42,937 bases of DNA from Pseudonocardia xinjiangensis (GTDB taxonomy: Bacteria; Actinomycetota; Actinomycetes; Mycobacteriales; Pseudonocardiaceae). Positions 31,382-39,609 of this stretch are shown piece after piece. The notes beneath the pieces are model-generated. The model was given only the letters and a program-made list of their open reading frames with translations. It ran no database searches and had not been told where the DNA came from. The first letter of the stretch is position 1. Each line of letters starts with the position of its first letter. The stretch covers positions 1-42,937 of the forward strand of contig NZ_JAAXKY010000052.1 of NCBI RefSeq assembly GCF_012911925.1. Direction: 5' to 3'. The position numbers and the translations under genes are program-made.

Positions 31382-31591
31382 ATGCCGGCCAGGAACGATG
31401 CTGTGCGTCGCGGATCAGGTGCGGACACCGAGGACGACGACACCGTCGTCGCTCTCCCGGCGCTCATCGACGACGACGCCCTCATCGATCTGATCGTGGC
31501 CGTGGCGGCGCACCACGGGTTCGACGGGCGCAACTGCGCCGACCGTCACCTGGTGCAGTGGTTGGCGGCGTGGCGGCGCCACCTGGACTGA
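31382..31591 (+). CDS. Small acidic hypothetical protein
   Basis: A 69-residue protein with good third-position G/C. It has a DTEDDDTVVALPALIDDDALID acidic stretch split by short hydrophobics, then LIVAVAAHHGFDGRNCADRH and a C-terminal LVQWLAAWRRHLD helix. I do not recognise a family. The ATG at 31382 has only a weak GATGGGA upstream. The stop is 10 bases from the convergent MDR gene. Compact amphipathic helices suggest a small regulatory or partner protein, but this is open. Confidence 0.5.
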   Translation: MPARNDAVRRGSGADTEDDDTVVALPALIDDDALIDLIVAVAAHHGFDGRNCADRHLVQWLAAWRRHLD

Positions 31592-31601
31592 GCCGCGGGG
31601 C

Positions 31602-32582
31602 TCAGGGAACGAGCACCACCTTGCCGCTCGTCGCACGCTCCTCCAGCGCGGTGTGCGCCCGAGCCGCCTCGGCCAGGGGGAACGGATGCACCACCGGCAC
31701 CAGCCGTCCCGCCGCGGCCTCGGCCAGCGCGCGTGTCTCCAGGGGCCGCAGGCCGCCGTAGCGGCGCAGCATGCGCGGCCCGGTCACCCAGACGACCGCC
31801 AGACTGCCCGCCACGACGTCGGCGCTGGTGAACTCCGTGACCGCGCCGGACGACCAGCCGAACATCACCACCCGCCCGCCGACGTCGAGGATCTCCAGCG
31901 CGGTCCGTCCCACGGCACCTCCGACGCCGTCGAGCAGCAGGGTCGGCTTGCGCCCGGCGAGGGCCTCCAGGACCTGGTCGCGCCAGCCGGGATCGCGGTA
32001 GTCCACGGCGACGTCGGCACCCAGCCTCCGTACCTTCTCGACCTTCTCCGGTCCCCCCGCCAGGCCCACGGCGGTCGCACCGGCGGTCCGGACCGCCTGG
32101 ACGAACAGCGTCCCGAGTCCGCCCGCCGCCGCGGGGACGAGCACCACGTCGTCGGCGGCGAGGTCGGCGACGTCGAGGATGCCCAACGCCGTACGTCCGG
32201 TGCCGATCATGGCCACGGCCGACTCCGGTGCGAGCCCGTCGGGCACGGCGTGCAGGGCCGCGACCGGTGCCACCGCACGTGCCGCGTAGCCGCCACTGGC
32301 CATCCCGAGATGCGCGACCACCGGGCGACCCACCCAGGCGCCGTCCACGCCGGCCCCGACCTCGCTCACGACGCCCGCCACCTCGCGACCCGGCGTCATG
32401 GGCAGTTCCGGGCTCGGGAACGGGCCGCCCGTCGTGCCGGCCCGGATGCTCGTGTCCAGCAGGTGCACGCCAGCGGCGGCCACGTCGATGACCACCTGCC
32501 CTTCGCCCGGCGTGGGGTCGGGGACGTCCTCGAACCGCAGCGTGTCCGCCGCCCCGAACTCGTACTGCCGAATCGCCTTCAC
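31602..32582 (-). CDS. Quinone-oxidoreductase-like MDR protein
   Basis: A 326-residue medium-chain dehydrogenase/reductase. The N-terminal GroES-like domain starts MKAIRQYEFGAADTLRFEDV, followed by VIDVAAAGVHLLDTSIR and TPGREVAGVVSEVG. The NADPH motif is VPAAAGGLGTLFVQAVR near residue 150. No zinc-binding cysteines are present, so it belongs to the zinc-free NADPH:quinone reductase/enoyl reductase group. GTG at 32582 has GAGGGG about ten bases upstream. Substrate unknown; it is divergent from the MoxR-type gene. Confidence 0.9.
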   Translation of the reverse strand: MKAIRQYEFGAADTLRFEDVPDPTPGEGQVVIDVAAAGVHLLDTSIRAGTTGGPFPSPELPMTPGREVAGVVSEVGAGVDGAWVGRPVVAHLGMASGGYAARAVAPVAALHAVPDGLAPESAVAMIGTGRTALGILDVADLAADDVVLVPAAAGGLGTLFVQAVRTAGATAVGLAGGPEKVEKVRRLGADVAVDYRDPGWRDQVLEALAGRKPTLLLDGVGGAVGRTALEILDVGGRVVMFGWSSGAVTEFTSADVVAGSLAVVWVTGPRMLRRYGGLRPLETRALAEAAAGRLVPVVHPFPLAEAARAHTALEERATSGKVVLVP

Positions 32583-32703
32583 CCGGTGTCCCCTCTACGT
32601 CCCGTTGTCCGACCTGCGGCGATGACGCTAGGAGCTCAAGCCGGGTAGAGGTCAACGGTCGCATCGGGGAGCGGACGCCGCGCGAGGCCCCGGGCTCGCG
32701 GCG

Positions 32704-32709
32704 TAACGT
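32704..32709 (+). promoter_or_regulatory. Leaderless -10 element of the MoxR-type/VWA operon
   Basis: TAACGT is followed by seven bases and the GTG at 32717, with no Shine-Dalgarno. No good -35 is seen. Confidence 0.5.
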
Positions 32710-32716
32710 TGATTAC

Positions 32717-34105
32717 GTGCCCCATGATCTTCCCCGCACCCTCGGTGCCCTCCGGGCGTCCGGCCACGAGATCCGTGGTGTCAAGGACGAGATCCGCCAG
32801 AACCTCCTCTCCGCGCTCCGCGAGGGGCGCGACGCATGGCCCGGGATCGTCGGGTTCGAGTCCACCGTGCTCCCGCAGCTGGAACGTGCCCTCCTCGCAG
32901 GTCACGACGTCGTGCTGCTGGGCGAGCGCGGTCAGGGCAAGACCCGCCTCCTGCGCTCGATCGTCAACCTGCTCGACGAGTGGACCCCCGTCATCGAGGG
33001 CTCCGAGCTCGGCGAGCACCCCTACGACCCCATCACCCCGGCATCCCGCCGGCGCGCCGCCGAGCTGGGCGACGACCTGCCCGTCGCATGGCGCCACCGC
33101 GACGAGCGCTACACCGAGAAGCTCGCCACCCCCGACACCGCCGTCGCCGACCTCATCGGTGACGTCGACCCCGTCAAGGTCGCCGAGGGCCGTTCCCTCG
33201 GTGACCCCGAGACCATCCACTACGGCCTCGTGCCCCGCGCCCACCGCGGGATCGTCGCCATCAACGAGCTGCCCGACCTCGCCGAGCGCATCCAGGTGTC
33301 GCTGCTCAACGTGATGGAGGAGCGCGACATCCAGGTGCGCGGCTACACGCTGCGCCTGCCGCTGGATGTGCTGCTCGTCGCGTCGGCCAACCCCGAGGAC
33401 TACACCAACCGCGGGCGGATCATCACCCCGCTCAAGGACCGTTTCGGGGCCGAGGTCCGCACCCACTACCCGCTGGAGCTGGCCGACGAGATCGCGCTGG
33501 TCCAGCAGGAGGCCGACCTCGCGGCCGAGGTGCCGCGGCACCTGATCGAGGTCGTCGCCCGGTTCACCCGGTCGCTGCGGGAGTCCAGTGCCGTCGACCA
33601 GGGCTCGGGGGTGTCGGCACGGTTCGCCGTGGCCGCCGCCGAGACCGTGGCCGCCGCCGCGCTGCGCCGCGCCGCGATCACCGGCGAGGAGCGGGCCGTC
33701 GCGCGTCCCGTCGACCTCGAGTCGGTGCCCGCCGTGCTGCGCGGCAAGCTGGAGTTCGCCTCCGGCGAGGAGGGCCGCGAGTCCGAGCACCTGGAGCACC
33801 TGCTCCGCCGGGCCACGGCTGACACGGCACGGGCCCGGCTGCGCGGCATCGACCTCAACCCGCTCGCCGAGGCCGTCGCGGGCAACCCGGTGCGCACGGG
33901 GGAGCGGGTCGCGGCCGTCGAGGTGGTGGCCGCACTCCCCGCGGTGGACGCCCTCACCGAGATCGCCAAGCGGCTCGACGCGGGCGGCACCGAGGACCCC
34001 GGCCCCATGGCGAGCGCGGCGGAGCTGGCCCTGGAACTGCTGTTCCTCACCCGCCGCCTGGCGAAGGACGAGTCCGACGACGGCGACACGGTGAGCTATG
34101 GCTAG
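32717..34105 (+). CDS. MoxR/magnesium-chelatase-type AAA+ ATPase
   Basis: A 462-residue AAA+ protein. Walker A is LLGERGQGKTRLLRS near residue 70. The Walker B region reads GIVAINELPDLAERIQVSLL near 178, with Asn where the classical Asp of DE stands. Sensor 1 is LLVASANPEDYTNRGRI near 216, followed by ITPLKDRFG and RTHYP. The C-terminal helical lid follows. Such ATPases work with a VWA-domain partner as chaperone-like or metal-insertion machines; the next gene encodes exactly that partner, overlapping by 8 bases. The pair recalls Rv0958/Rv0959 of Mycobacterium tuberculosis. Target unknown. Confidence 0.88.
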   Translation: MPHDLPRTLGALRASGHEIRGVKDEIRQNLLSALREGRDAWPGIVGFESTVLPQLERALLAGHDVVLLGERGQGKTRLLRSIVNLLDEWTPVIEGSELGEHPYDPITPASRRRAAELGDDLPVAWRHRDERYTEKLATPDTAVADLIGDVDPVKVAEGRSLGDPETIHYGLVPRAHRGIVAINELPDLAERIQVSLLNVMEERDIQVRGYTLRLPLDVLLVASANPEDYTNRGRIITPLKDRFGAEVRTHYPLELADEIALVQQEADLAAEVPRHLIEVVARFTRSLRESSAVDQGSGVSARFAVAAAETVAAAALRRAAITGEERAVARPVDLESVPAVLRGKLEFASGEEGRESEHLEHLLRRATADTARARLRGIDLNPLAEAVAGNPVRTGERVAAVEVVAALPAVDALTEIAKRLDAGGTEDPGPMASAAELALELLFLTRRLAKDESDDGDTVSYG

Positions 34106-36044
34106 ACGCGACCGCAGGTACGCCTACGGGCCCTACACCGACGGGCCCGACCCGCTCGCCCCGCCGGTCGACCTCCGGGCCGCGATGGACGAGATCGGTC
34201 GCGACGTCATGGAGGGCTCCTCGCCGCGCTCGGCGCTGCAGGAGCTGCTGCGCCGGGGCATGCAGAACCGGCGCGGGCTCGACGAGCTCACCCGTGAGGT
34301 CTGGCAGCGCCGCAGCAGGCTGCAGCGGGAGAACCGGCTCGACGGCACGCTGCAGGAGGTCCGCGAGCTCTTGGCGCAGGCCCTCGACGCCGAGCGCGAC
34401 TCGCTCGGGCGCCAGGACACCGACGACGCCCGGTTCCGCGAGATGCAGCTCGACGCGCTGCCGTCGGACACGGGCGGGGCGGTGCGCGAGCTGAACTCCT
34501 ACGACTGGCAGTCCCCCGATGCGCGGGAGGCCTACGAGCAGATCCGTGACCTGCTCGGCCGGGAGATGCTCGACCAGCGCTTCGAGGGCATGAAGCAGGC
34601 GATGGAGAACGCCACGCCCGAGGACGTCGAGCGCATCCGGGAGATGCTCGACGACCTCAACAGCCTGCTCGCCAACCACGCCGCCGGGCAGGACACCGCC
34701 GAGCAGTTCCAGCAGTTCATGGCGCAGCACGGCGAGTTCTTCCCGGAGAACCCCACGAGCACCGAGGAGCTCGTCGACCTGCTCGCGCAGCGGGCGGCGG
34801 CCGCCCAGCGGATGCTCAACTCGATGACTCCGGAGCAGCGGGCCGAGCTGATGGAGCTGTCCCAGCAGGCCTTCGGCGACCCCCGGCTGGCGCAGTCGCT
34901 GTCCCAGCTCGACGCCCAGCTGCAGGGTCTGCGGCCGGGCGAGGACTGGGACGGGCAGGGCCGGTTCCGCGGGGACAACCCGATGGGCATGGGCGAGGCG
35001 ACGCGCGCGATGGAGCAGCTCGGCCAGCTCGACGCGCTCGCCGAGCAGCTGTCGCAGAGCTACCCGGGTGCGCGGATGGAGGACATCGACCTCGACGCAC
35101 TCGGCCAGCACCTGGGCGACGAGGCGCGGGTCGACGCCCGAGCCCTGGCGGAGCTGGAGCGTGAGCTGCAGCGCCAGGGCCTGTTCGAGCAGGCGCCCGA
35201 CGGGTCGCTCCAGCTCTCGCCCAAGGCGCTGCGGCGGCTGGGGGAGTCGGCTCTGCGCGACGTCGTCGACAAGATCGGCGCGCGGCGCGGAGAGCGGGAG
35301 ACGCACCGGTCCGGCGCGTCGGCCGAGGCCACCGGGGCCACCCGGCCGTGGGCGTTCGGTGACACCGAGGCGTGGAACGTGCCGAAGACCCTGCTCAACG
35401 CGCAGCTGCGGCAGGCGGCCGGGGACCCGAGGAAGCTCGACGTCACCGACGTGGAGATCGTCGAGACCGAGCAGCGCTCCCGCGCGGCGGTGGCGCTGTG
35501 CGTCGACACGTCGTGGTCGATGGTCCAGGACGGGCGCTGGGTGCCGATGAAGCGCACGGCGCTGGCGCTGCACCAGCTGATCTCCACGCGGTTCCGCGGC
35601 GACGACCTGAAGCTCATCACCTTCGGCCGGCACGCGCGGTCGGTGGAGCTGGGGGAGCTCGTCGGGCTGGAGGGGGCGTGGGAGCAGGGCACCAACCTGC
35701 ATCACGCGCTGCTGCTGGCCGGACAGCACCTGCGCCGCAACCCGGACGCGCAGCCCGTGGTCCTCGTCGTCACCGACGGCGAGCCGACGGCCCACCTCGA
35801 ACCGGACGGCAACGCCGTCTTCGACTACCCACCCAGCCGGGAGACGCTGCGGGCCACGGTGGCCGAGCTCGACCGGATCACCGGTCTGCGGGCGTCGTTC
35901 ACGTTCTTCATGCTCGGCGACGACCCGCGCCTCGCCGCGTTCATCGACGACGTGGCACGCCGGTGCGGCGGCCGCGTGGTGGCCCCCACCCTGGACGGCC
36001 TCGGCGCCGAGGTGGTGGCGGACTACCTGCGCACCCGCCGCTGA
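34098..36044 (+). CDS. VWA-domain partner of the MoxR-type ATPase
   Basis: A 648-residue soluble protein. The first 420 residues are helical and rich in Gln, Glu and Arg (several EL..L..R..L heptad-like stretches, such as LDELTREVWQRRSRLQREN), probably coiled coils. The C-terminal VWA domain (about 455-645) has a complete MIDAS: DTSWSM (about 472), the Thr in EQGTNLHHALL (about 530) and VTDGEPT (about 556). The protein likely binds the ATPase through a metal-dependent contact. It starts 8 bases before the ATPase stop. A P1 hairpin follows the gene and may end the transcript. Confidence 0.88.
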   Translation: MARRDRRYAYGPYTDGPDPLAPPVDLRAAMDEIGRDVMEGSSPRSALQELLRRGMQNRRGLDELTREVWQRRSRLQRENRLDGTLQEVRELLAQALDAERDSLGRQDTDDARFREMQLDALPSDTGGAVRELNSYDWQSPDAREAYEQIRDLLGREMLDQRFEGMKQAMENATPEDVERIREMLDDLNSLLANHAAGQDTAEQFQQFMAQHGEFFPENPTSTEELVDLLAQRAAAAQRMLNSMTPEQRAELMELSQQAFGDPRLAQSLSQLDAQLQGLRPGEDWDGQGRFRGDNPMGMGEATRAMEQLGQLDALAEQLSQSYPGARMEDIDLDALGQHLGDEARVDARALAELERELQRQGLFEQAPDGSLQLSPKALRRLGESALRDVVDKIGARRGERETHRSGASAEATGATRPWAFGDTEAWNVPKTLLNAQLRQAAGDPRKLDVTDVEIVETEQRSRAAVALCVDTSWSMVQDGRWVPMKRTALALHQLISTRFRGDDLKLITFGRHARSVELGELVGLEGAWEQGTNLHHALLLAGQHLRRNPDAQPVVLVVTDGEPTAHLEPDGNAVFDYPPSRETLRATVAELDRITGLRASFTFFMLGDDPRLAAFIDDVARRCGGRVVAPTLDGLGAEVVADYLRTRR

Positions 36045-36071
36045 CCCGCCGCCCGGACTGCAGGCCCGGTG

Positions 36072-36128
36072 ATTGCAGCAAAGCCACGTTCATGCAACCT
36101 CGTTGCGTGAACGTGGCTTTGCTGCAAT
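36072..36128. repeat. P1 hairpin repeat, copy B
   Basis: Arms of 27 bases (36072-36098 and 36102-36128) pair with one G-U-type mismatch around a CTC loop. The outer part contains GCAGCAAAGCCAC and GTGGCTTTGCTGC as in copy A. It lies between the convergent VWA and nagA genes and looks like a two-way terminator. Confidence 0.85.
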
Positions 36129-36152
36129 AGGGGGTCGGTGTTCCGCGGCCGG

Positions 36153-37325
36153 TCAGCCGGCGAGCGGGACGGGCGTGAGGCGCACCCCGGCCCGGTAGAC
36201 CTCGCGCACGCGCAGGTCCGGGTCGAGCACCACGAGGTCGGCCCGGCGGCCGGCCTCGATCGCCCCGACGTCGGCCAGCCCGAGCGCCTGCGCCGGTGTG
36301 CCCGCCGTCATCGCCACCGCCCGTGCCAGCGCCTCCTCGCGCGGCAGGGCCGCATGCCGCACGACGTTGGCGAACAGCGCGTCGGTCGTGGCGGTGCTGC
36401 CCGCGATCGTGCCGGTGTCGGCCACCCGGGCCACCCGGTCGGTCACGGTCACCCGCAACGCGCCGAGGTGGTACTGGCCGTCCGGCATCCCGGCGGCCGC
36501 CATCGCGTCCGTCACGGCCGCCACGCGCCCGCCGCCGGTGCTCCGGAGCACGTGCTCCCACAGGGCGGGGTGGACGTGCAGCCCGTCGGTCACCAGCTCG
36601 ACGGTGACCCGGGAGTCCTCCAGCAGGGCCACCGCGGGCCCCGGCTCGCGGTGGTGCACCGGCGCCATCGCGTTGAACAGGTGGGTTCCCACGCGCGCGC
36701 CCGCGGCCACCGCCGAGCGCGTGAGCGCGTAGGTCGCGTCGGTGTGGCCGAGCGCGGCGATCGCCCCGGCGTCGACGATCCGGCGGACGGCGTCCAGGCC
36801 GCCGGCCCGCTCCGGGGCCAGCGTCACCATGCGGACGGCTCCGTGACCGGCGCGCAGCAGTCGCTCCAGCTCCCCGGGATCGGGGTCGCGCAGCTGCCGT
36901 GGGTCGTGGGCGCCGCACCGGGCCCCGGCCAGCCACGGCCCCTCCAGGTGCACCCCGGCGAGCTCGCCGTCGGCCACGAGGCCGGCGAGGGCGTCGACGG
37001 CTCGGAGCAGGTCGGCGGGTGCGGCCGCGACCAGGCTCGCCATCATCGTCGTGGTCCCGTGGGCCCGGTGGAAGCGCACCGCGTGCAGCGCCTGGTCGGG
37101 GTCCCCGTCGGGGAACGCCGCCCCCGCGCCGCCGTGTACGTGCATGTCGACGAACCCGGGCACGAGCACGGCGTCGCCGAGATCGACATCGGCCGGGCGC
37201 GGTGGTGCCCCCGTGCCGGCGCCGGCGATGCGGTCGCCTGCCACCTCGACCCACCCCGGTCCGACGGCCAGAGGCGTGACCACCGTGTCGGCCGCCAGGA
37301 GCAGGGTCGTGCCACTTGGGGTCAC
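36153..37325 (-). CDS. nagA: N-acetylglucosamine-6-phosphate deacetylase
   Basis: A 390-residue amidohydrolase. The metal and catalytic residues are visible: GFVDMHVHGGAG near residue 60, VHLEGPWLAG (metal Glu, about 128), GHTDATY (His, about 196), GTHLFNAMAPVHHREPG (His, about 215) and AVTDAMAAAG (catalytic Asp, about 272). It removes the acetyl group from GlcNAc-6-phosphate. GTG at 37325 overlaps the stop of the SIS gene by 4 bases. It is the last gene of the three-gene operon. Confidence 0.9.
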   Translation of the reverse strand: MTPSGTTLLLAADTVVTPLAVGPGWVEVAGDRIAGAGTGAPPRPADVDLGDAVLVPGFVDMHVHGGAGAAFPDGDPDQALHAVRFHRAHGTTTMMASLVAAAPADLLRAVDALAGLVADGELAGVHLEGPWLAGARCGAHDPRQLRDPDPGELERLLRAGHGAVRMVTLAPERAGGLDAVRRIVDAGAIAALGHTDATYALTRSAVAAGARVGTHLFNAMAPVHHREPGPAVALLEDSRVTVELVTDGLHVHPALWEHVLRSTGGGRVAAVTDAMAAAGMPDGQYHLGALRVTVTDRVARVADTGTIAGSTATTDALFANVVRHAALPREEALARAVAMTAGTPAQALGLADVGAIEAGRRADLVVLDPDLRVREVYRAGVRLTPVPLAG

Positions 37326-38389
37326 AACGTCTCCGTGATCTTGCTGAGGCCGCGGGGAGCGTCCGGGTCCTCGCCGCGGTCGACGGCGACGTGGCGGGCG
37401 AGAAGCTGGAACGGGAGGATCTCCAGCAGCGGGGAGAGCTCCTCGGGCACGCCGGTCGGGAGCGCGAAGCCGACCGCGGCCCGCGCCACGGCGGCCGGGT
37501 GTCCCACGCAGCACACGTCGGCCCGGCGCTCGGCCAGCCGGGGCAGCACGTCCTCCATCGCGGTGCCGCCGACGCCCTCGTTCACCACGGCGAGCACCGG
37601 AACCTGCGGGTCGACGAGGGCGAGCGGGCCGTGCAGCAGGTCGGCCCCGGAGAACGCCTGTGCCGAGACGTAGGCGGTCTCCATCAGCTTCAGCGCGGCC
37701 TCCCGCGCGGTCGGGTAGGAGTAGCCGCGGCCGGTGGTGATCATCCGCTGCGCGAAGCGGTAGCGCTGCGCGATCGCGGCGATCTCCGCGTCGCGGGCCA
37801 GCAGGGCGTCGCCTAGGTCGGGCAGGGCCTCGGCCGCGGAGGTGCCCCCGCCGTTGCCGTCGACCACCCGGTCGAGCAGCAGGTACAGAGCGAGCAGCTG
37901 GGCGGTGTAGGACTTGGTGGCGGCCACCGAGCGTTCCGCTCCGGCCAGCACGTCGACATGCGCGTGGGCGGCACGGGCGAGCGCGGAGTCGGCGTTGTTG
38001 GTGACCGCCACCGTCAGCGCACCCTGCGCCCGGGCCACCTCCAGCGACCGGACGAGGTCGGGCGAGCCGCCGGACTGGCTGATGCCGATCATCAGCACGT
38101 CGCGCAGGTCGGGCCGGGCCCCGTAGGCCGTCATCGTCGACGGCGAGACCAGACCGGCGGGCAGCCCCAGCCGGATCTCCGCCAGGTACTTGGCGTACAG
38201 CGCGGCGTGGTCACTGGTACCGCGGGCCACGAACAGGACGGTCCGCGGCGCTCTGCGGCGGATCTGGGCCGCCGCGGCGTCCAGCCCGGCGGCGGGCCCG
38301 TCAGCGAGCAACCGCCGCCAGACGGCGGGCTGCTCGGCGATCTCCGCCGCCATCAGGCGGCCTGGCTGGTGCGACGCCACGGCGGTCAT
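37322..38389 (-). CDS. Double-SIS aldose-ketose isomerase, likely glucosamine-6-phosphate deaminase
   Basis: A 355-residue protein with two SIS domains, like the C-terminal half of GlmS without the glutaminase domain. Visible are MAAEIAEQPAVWRRLL near the N-terminus, VLFVARGTSDHAALYAKYLA near 50, GISQSGGSPDLVRSLEVA near 96, and GRGYSYPTAREAALKLMETA near 217. The context (kinase and nagA, no nagB here) suggests it acts as the deaminase turning glucosamine-6-phosphate into fructose-6-phosphate (NagB-II-like). An isomerase role is the alternative. Overlaps with both neighbours are 4 bases. Confidence 0.85.
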   Translation of the reverse strand: MTAVASHQPGRLMAAEIAEQPAVWRRLLADGPAAGLDAAAAQIRRRAPRTVLFVARGTSDHAALYAKYLAEIRLGLPAGLVSPSTMTAYGARPDLRDVLMIGISQSGGSPDLVRSLEVARAQGALTVAVTNNADSALARAAHAHVDVLAGAERSVAATKSYTAQLLALYLLLDRVVDGNGGGTSAAEALPDLGDALLARDAEIAAIAQRYRFAQRMITTGRGYSYPTAREAALKLMETAYVSAQAFSGADLLHGPLALVDPQVPVLAVVNEGVGGTAMEDVLPRLAERRADVCCVGHPAAVARAAVGFALPTGVPEELSPLLEILPFQLLARHVAVDRGEDPDAPRGLSKITETL

Positions 38390-39303
38390 GCCCGCGGCTC
38401 GGAGGCGTTCGACGCGACGGGTTCCTGGTCGAGGAACGCCTCGGCCAGCCGGACGGCTCCGGCGGCGGGTGCCTCGGTGAGCACGTGGACCTCGACGGCG
38501 GGCAGCCGGTGGCGCACCGCCTGCTGCAGCAGCGGCTGGTGTACCGCGAGACCGCCCCCGAGCACCACCGGCTCGTGGCCGCCGAGGCGTCCGAGCACCC
38601 GCGTGGCCAGCGTGGCCAGCGCGTCGGCGGCCGTGTCGAGGATGGCGGTGGCCGCGACGTCACCGCCTCCGGCCAGCTCGACGACGACACCGGCGCGTTC
38701 GGCCCAGTACCGCCGGTCCTGCGTGCTGTAGACGTGGTCGATCAGCTGCTCGCGGTCGGTGAGGCCGCAGCCGGCGAGCAACGCCCGGCTGAGCGGGTCG
38801 GGCGGGGCGCCGGCATCCATCCGGTCCAGCGTGTGGCGCACCGCGTCGAGGGCGATGCGGTAGCCGCTGCCCTCGTCACCGAGGAGGTGGCCCCACCCGC
38901 CTGCGCGCGCCTCGGTGCCGTCGGCGCGCATGCCCCACGCCACCGAGCCCGTCCCGGAGATCAGGGCGACCCCGGTGTCGAGACCGGCGGCGGCCAGCAG
39001 CAGCCGCGCGTCGTGCACGACGAGCACCCTGGCCCCGGGCGCGTGCTGGGCGAGCAGCCGTTCCAGGGTGCCCACCGACGCCGGTCCGTCGGCGCCGGCC
39101 GCACCCACGCAGACGGCGTCCACGCCGGTGGCGCCGAGCCGGGTGAGCAGCGCCTCGAGCTGGCGCCCCGCCTCGGCGACGCCGACCGCGGCGATGTTGG
39201 CGCTCCCGGCCACGGCCTCGGCGTCCGGAACCCCGTCCACCGAGCGAAGACCGTGGGTCTTGGAGCCACCGATGTCGATACCGATGACGGTCCGCAACTG
39301 CAT
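38386..39303 (-). CDS. BadF/BadG-type ATPase, probable N-acetylglucosamine kinase
   Basis: A 305-residue ASKHA-fold kinase: VIGIDIGGSKTHGL (phosphate 1) at residue 7, DAVCVGAAGADGPASVG near 64, VALISGTGSVAWGMRADG (adenosine-side) near 112, GWGHLLGDEGSGYRIALDAV near 136 and PVVLGGGLAVHQPLLQQAV near 240. The GDEGSG motif is typical of N-acetylglucosamine kinases of the NAGK type. It is the first gene of the operon behind a DasR-like site, and supplies GlcNAc-6-phosphate to NagA. Confidence 0.88.
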   Translation of the reverse strand: MQLRTVIGIDIGGSKTHGLRSVDGVPDAEAVAGSANIAAVGVAEAGRQLEALLTRLGATGVDAVCVGAAGADGPASVGTLERLLAQHAPGARVLVVHDARLLLAAAGLDTGVALISGTGSVAWGMRADGTEARAGGWGHLLGDEGSGYRIALDAVRHTLDRMDAGAPPDPLSRALLAGCGLTDREQLIDHVYSTQDRRYWAERAGVVVELAGGGDVAATAILDTAADALATLATRVLGRLGGHEPVVLGGGLAVHQPLLQQAVRHRLPAVEVHVLTEAPAAGAVRLAEAFLDQEPVASNASEPRA

Positions 39304-39320
39304 CCCTACCCGACTAGATG

Positions 39321-39336
39321 TTTGGTCTAGACAACT
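39321..39336. promoter_or_regulatory. DasR-like operator (dre)
   Basis: TTTGGTCTAGACAACT matches 13 of 16 positions of the Streptomyces DasR consensus ACTGGTCTAGACCACT, including the central GGTCTAGAC. It lies 18 bases upstream of the kinase start on the minus strand. DasR is the GntR repressor released by phosphorylated glucosamine, so the operon should be induced by GlcNAc. Confidence 0.75.
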
Positions 39337-39388
39337 TGGCTCAGGTTGGCAGAGGAGGTGCCCGGGAGCAAGCGGGCATGCTGGGCAC

Positions 39389-39556
39389 GTGCCGACCTGC
39401 CGCCACTGCGGCGCCGTCCGTGACGACGCCGACGCCTCCGCACTGACGTGGGTCCACGAGCGCGACCCGGGCGGGCAGGTGCGCTGGCTGTGCCCGAGCT
39501 GCGCTCGGCGCCACCTGCGCGACATCGAGGCCAGGCTGCGGGACCCGTGGCAGTGA
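39389..39556 (+). CDS. Small zinc-ribbon protein
   Basis: A 55-residue protein starting with GTG at 39389. Two CxxC pairs, CRHCG at residues 4-7 and CPSCARRH at about 35-42, should bind one zinc. Between them is VHERDPGGQVRWL. It ends in an Arg-rich helix. No specific family is recognised, but such short zinc ribbons are common in actinobacteria. It lies between the nag operon and mshC and has good third-position G/C. Confidence 0.6.
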   Translation: MPTCRHCGAVRDDADASALTWVHERDPGGQVRWLCPSCARRHLRDIEARLRDPWQ

Positions 39557-39596
39557 GGCCCACGACGAATCTGGCGATCCGCCCGTCTTGAACGCG

Positions 39597-39602
39597 TAAG
39601 TT
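39597..39602 (+). promoter_or_regulatory. Leaderless -10 element of mshC
   Basis: TAAGTT is followed by exactly seven bases and the ATG at 39610. There is no Shine-Dalgarno sequence, and this decides the ATG over the TTG at 39601. Confidence 0.55.
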
Positions 39603-39609
39603 GTTCGGC

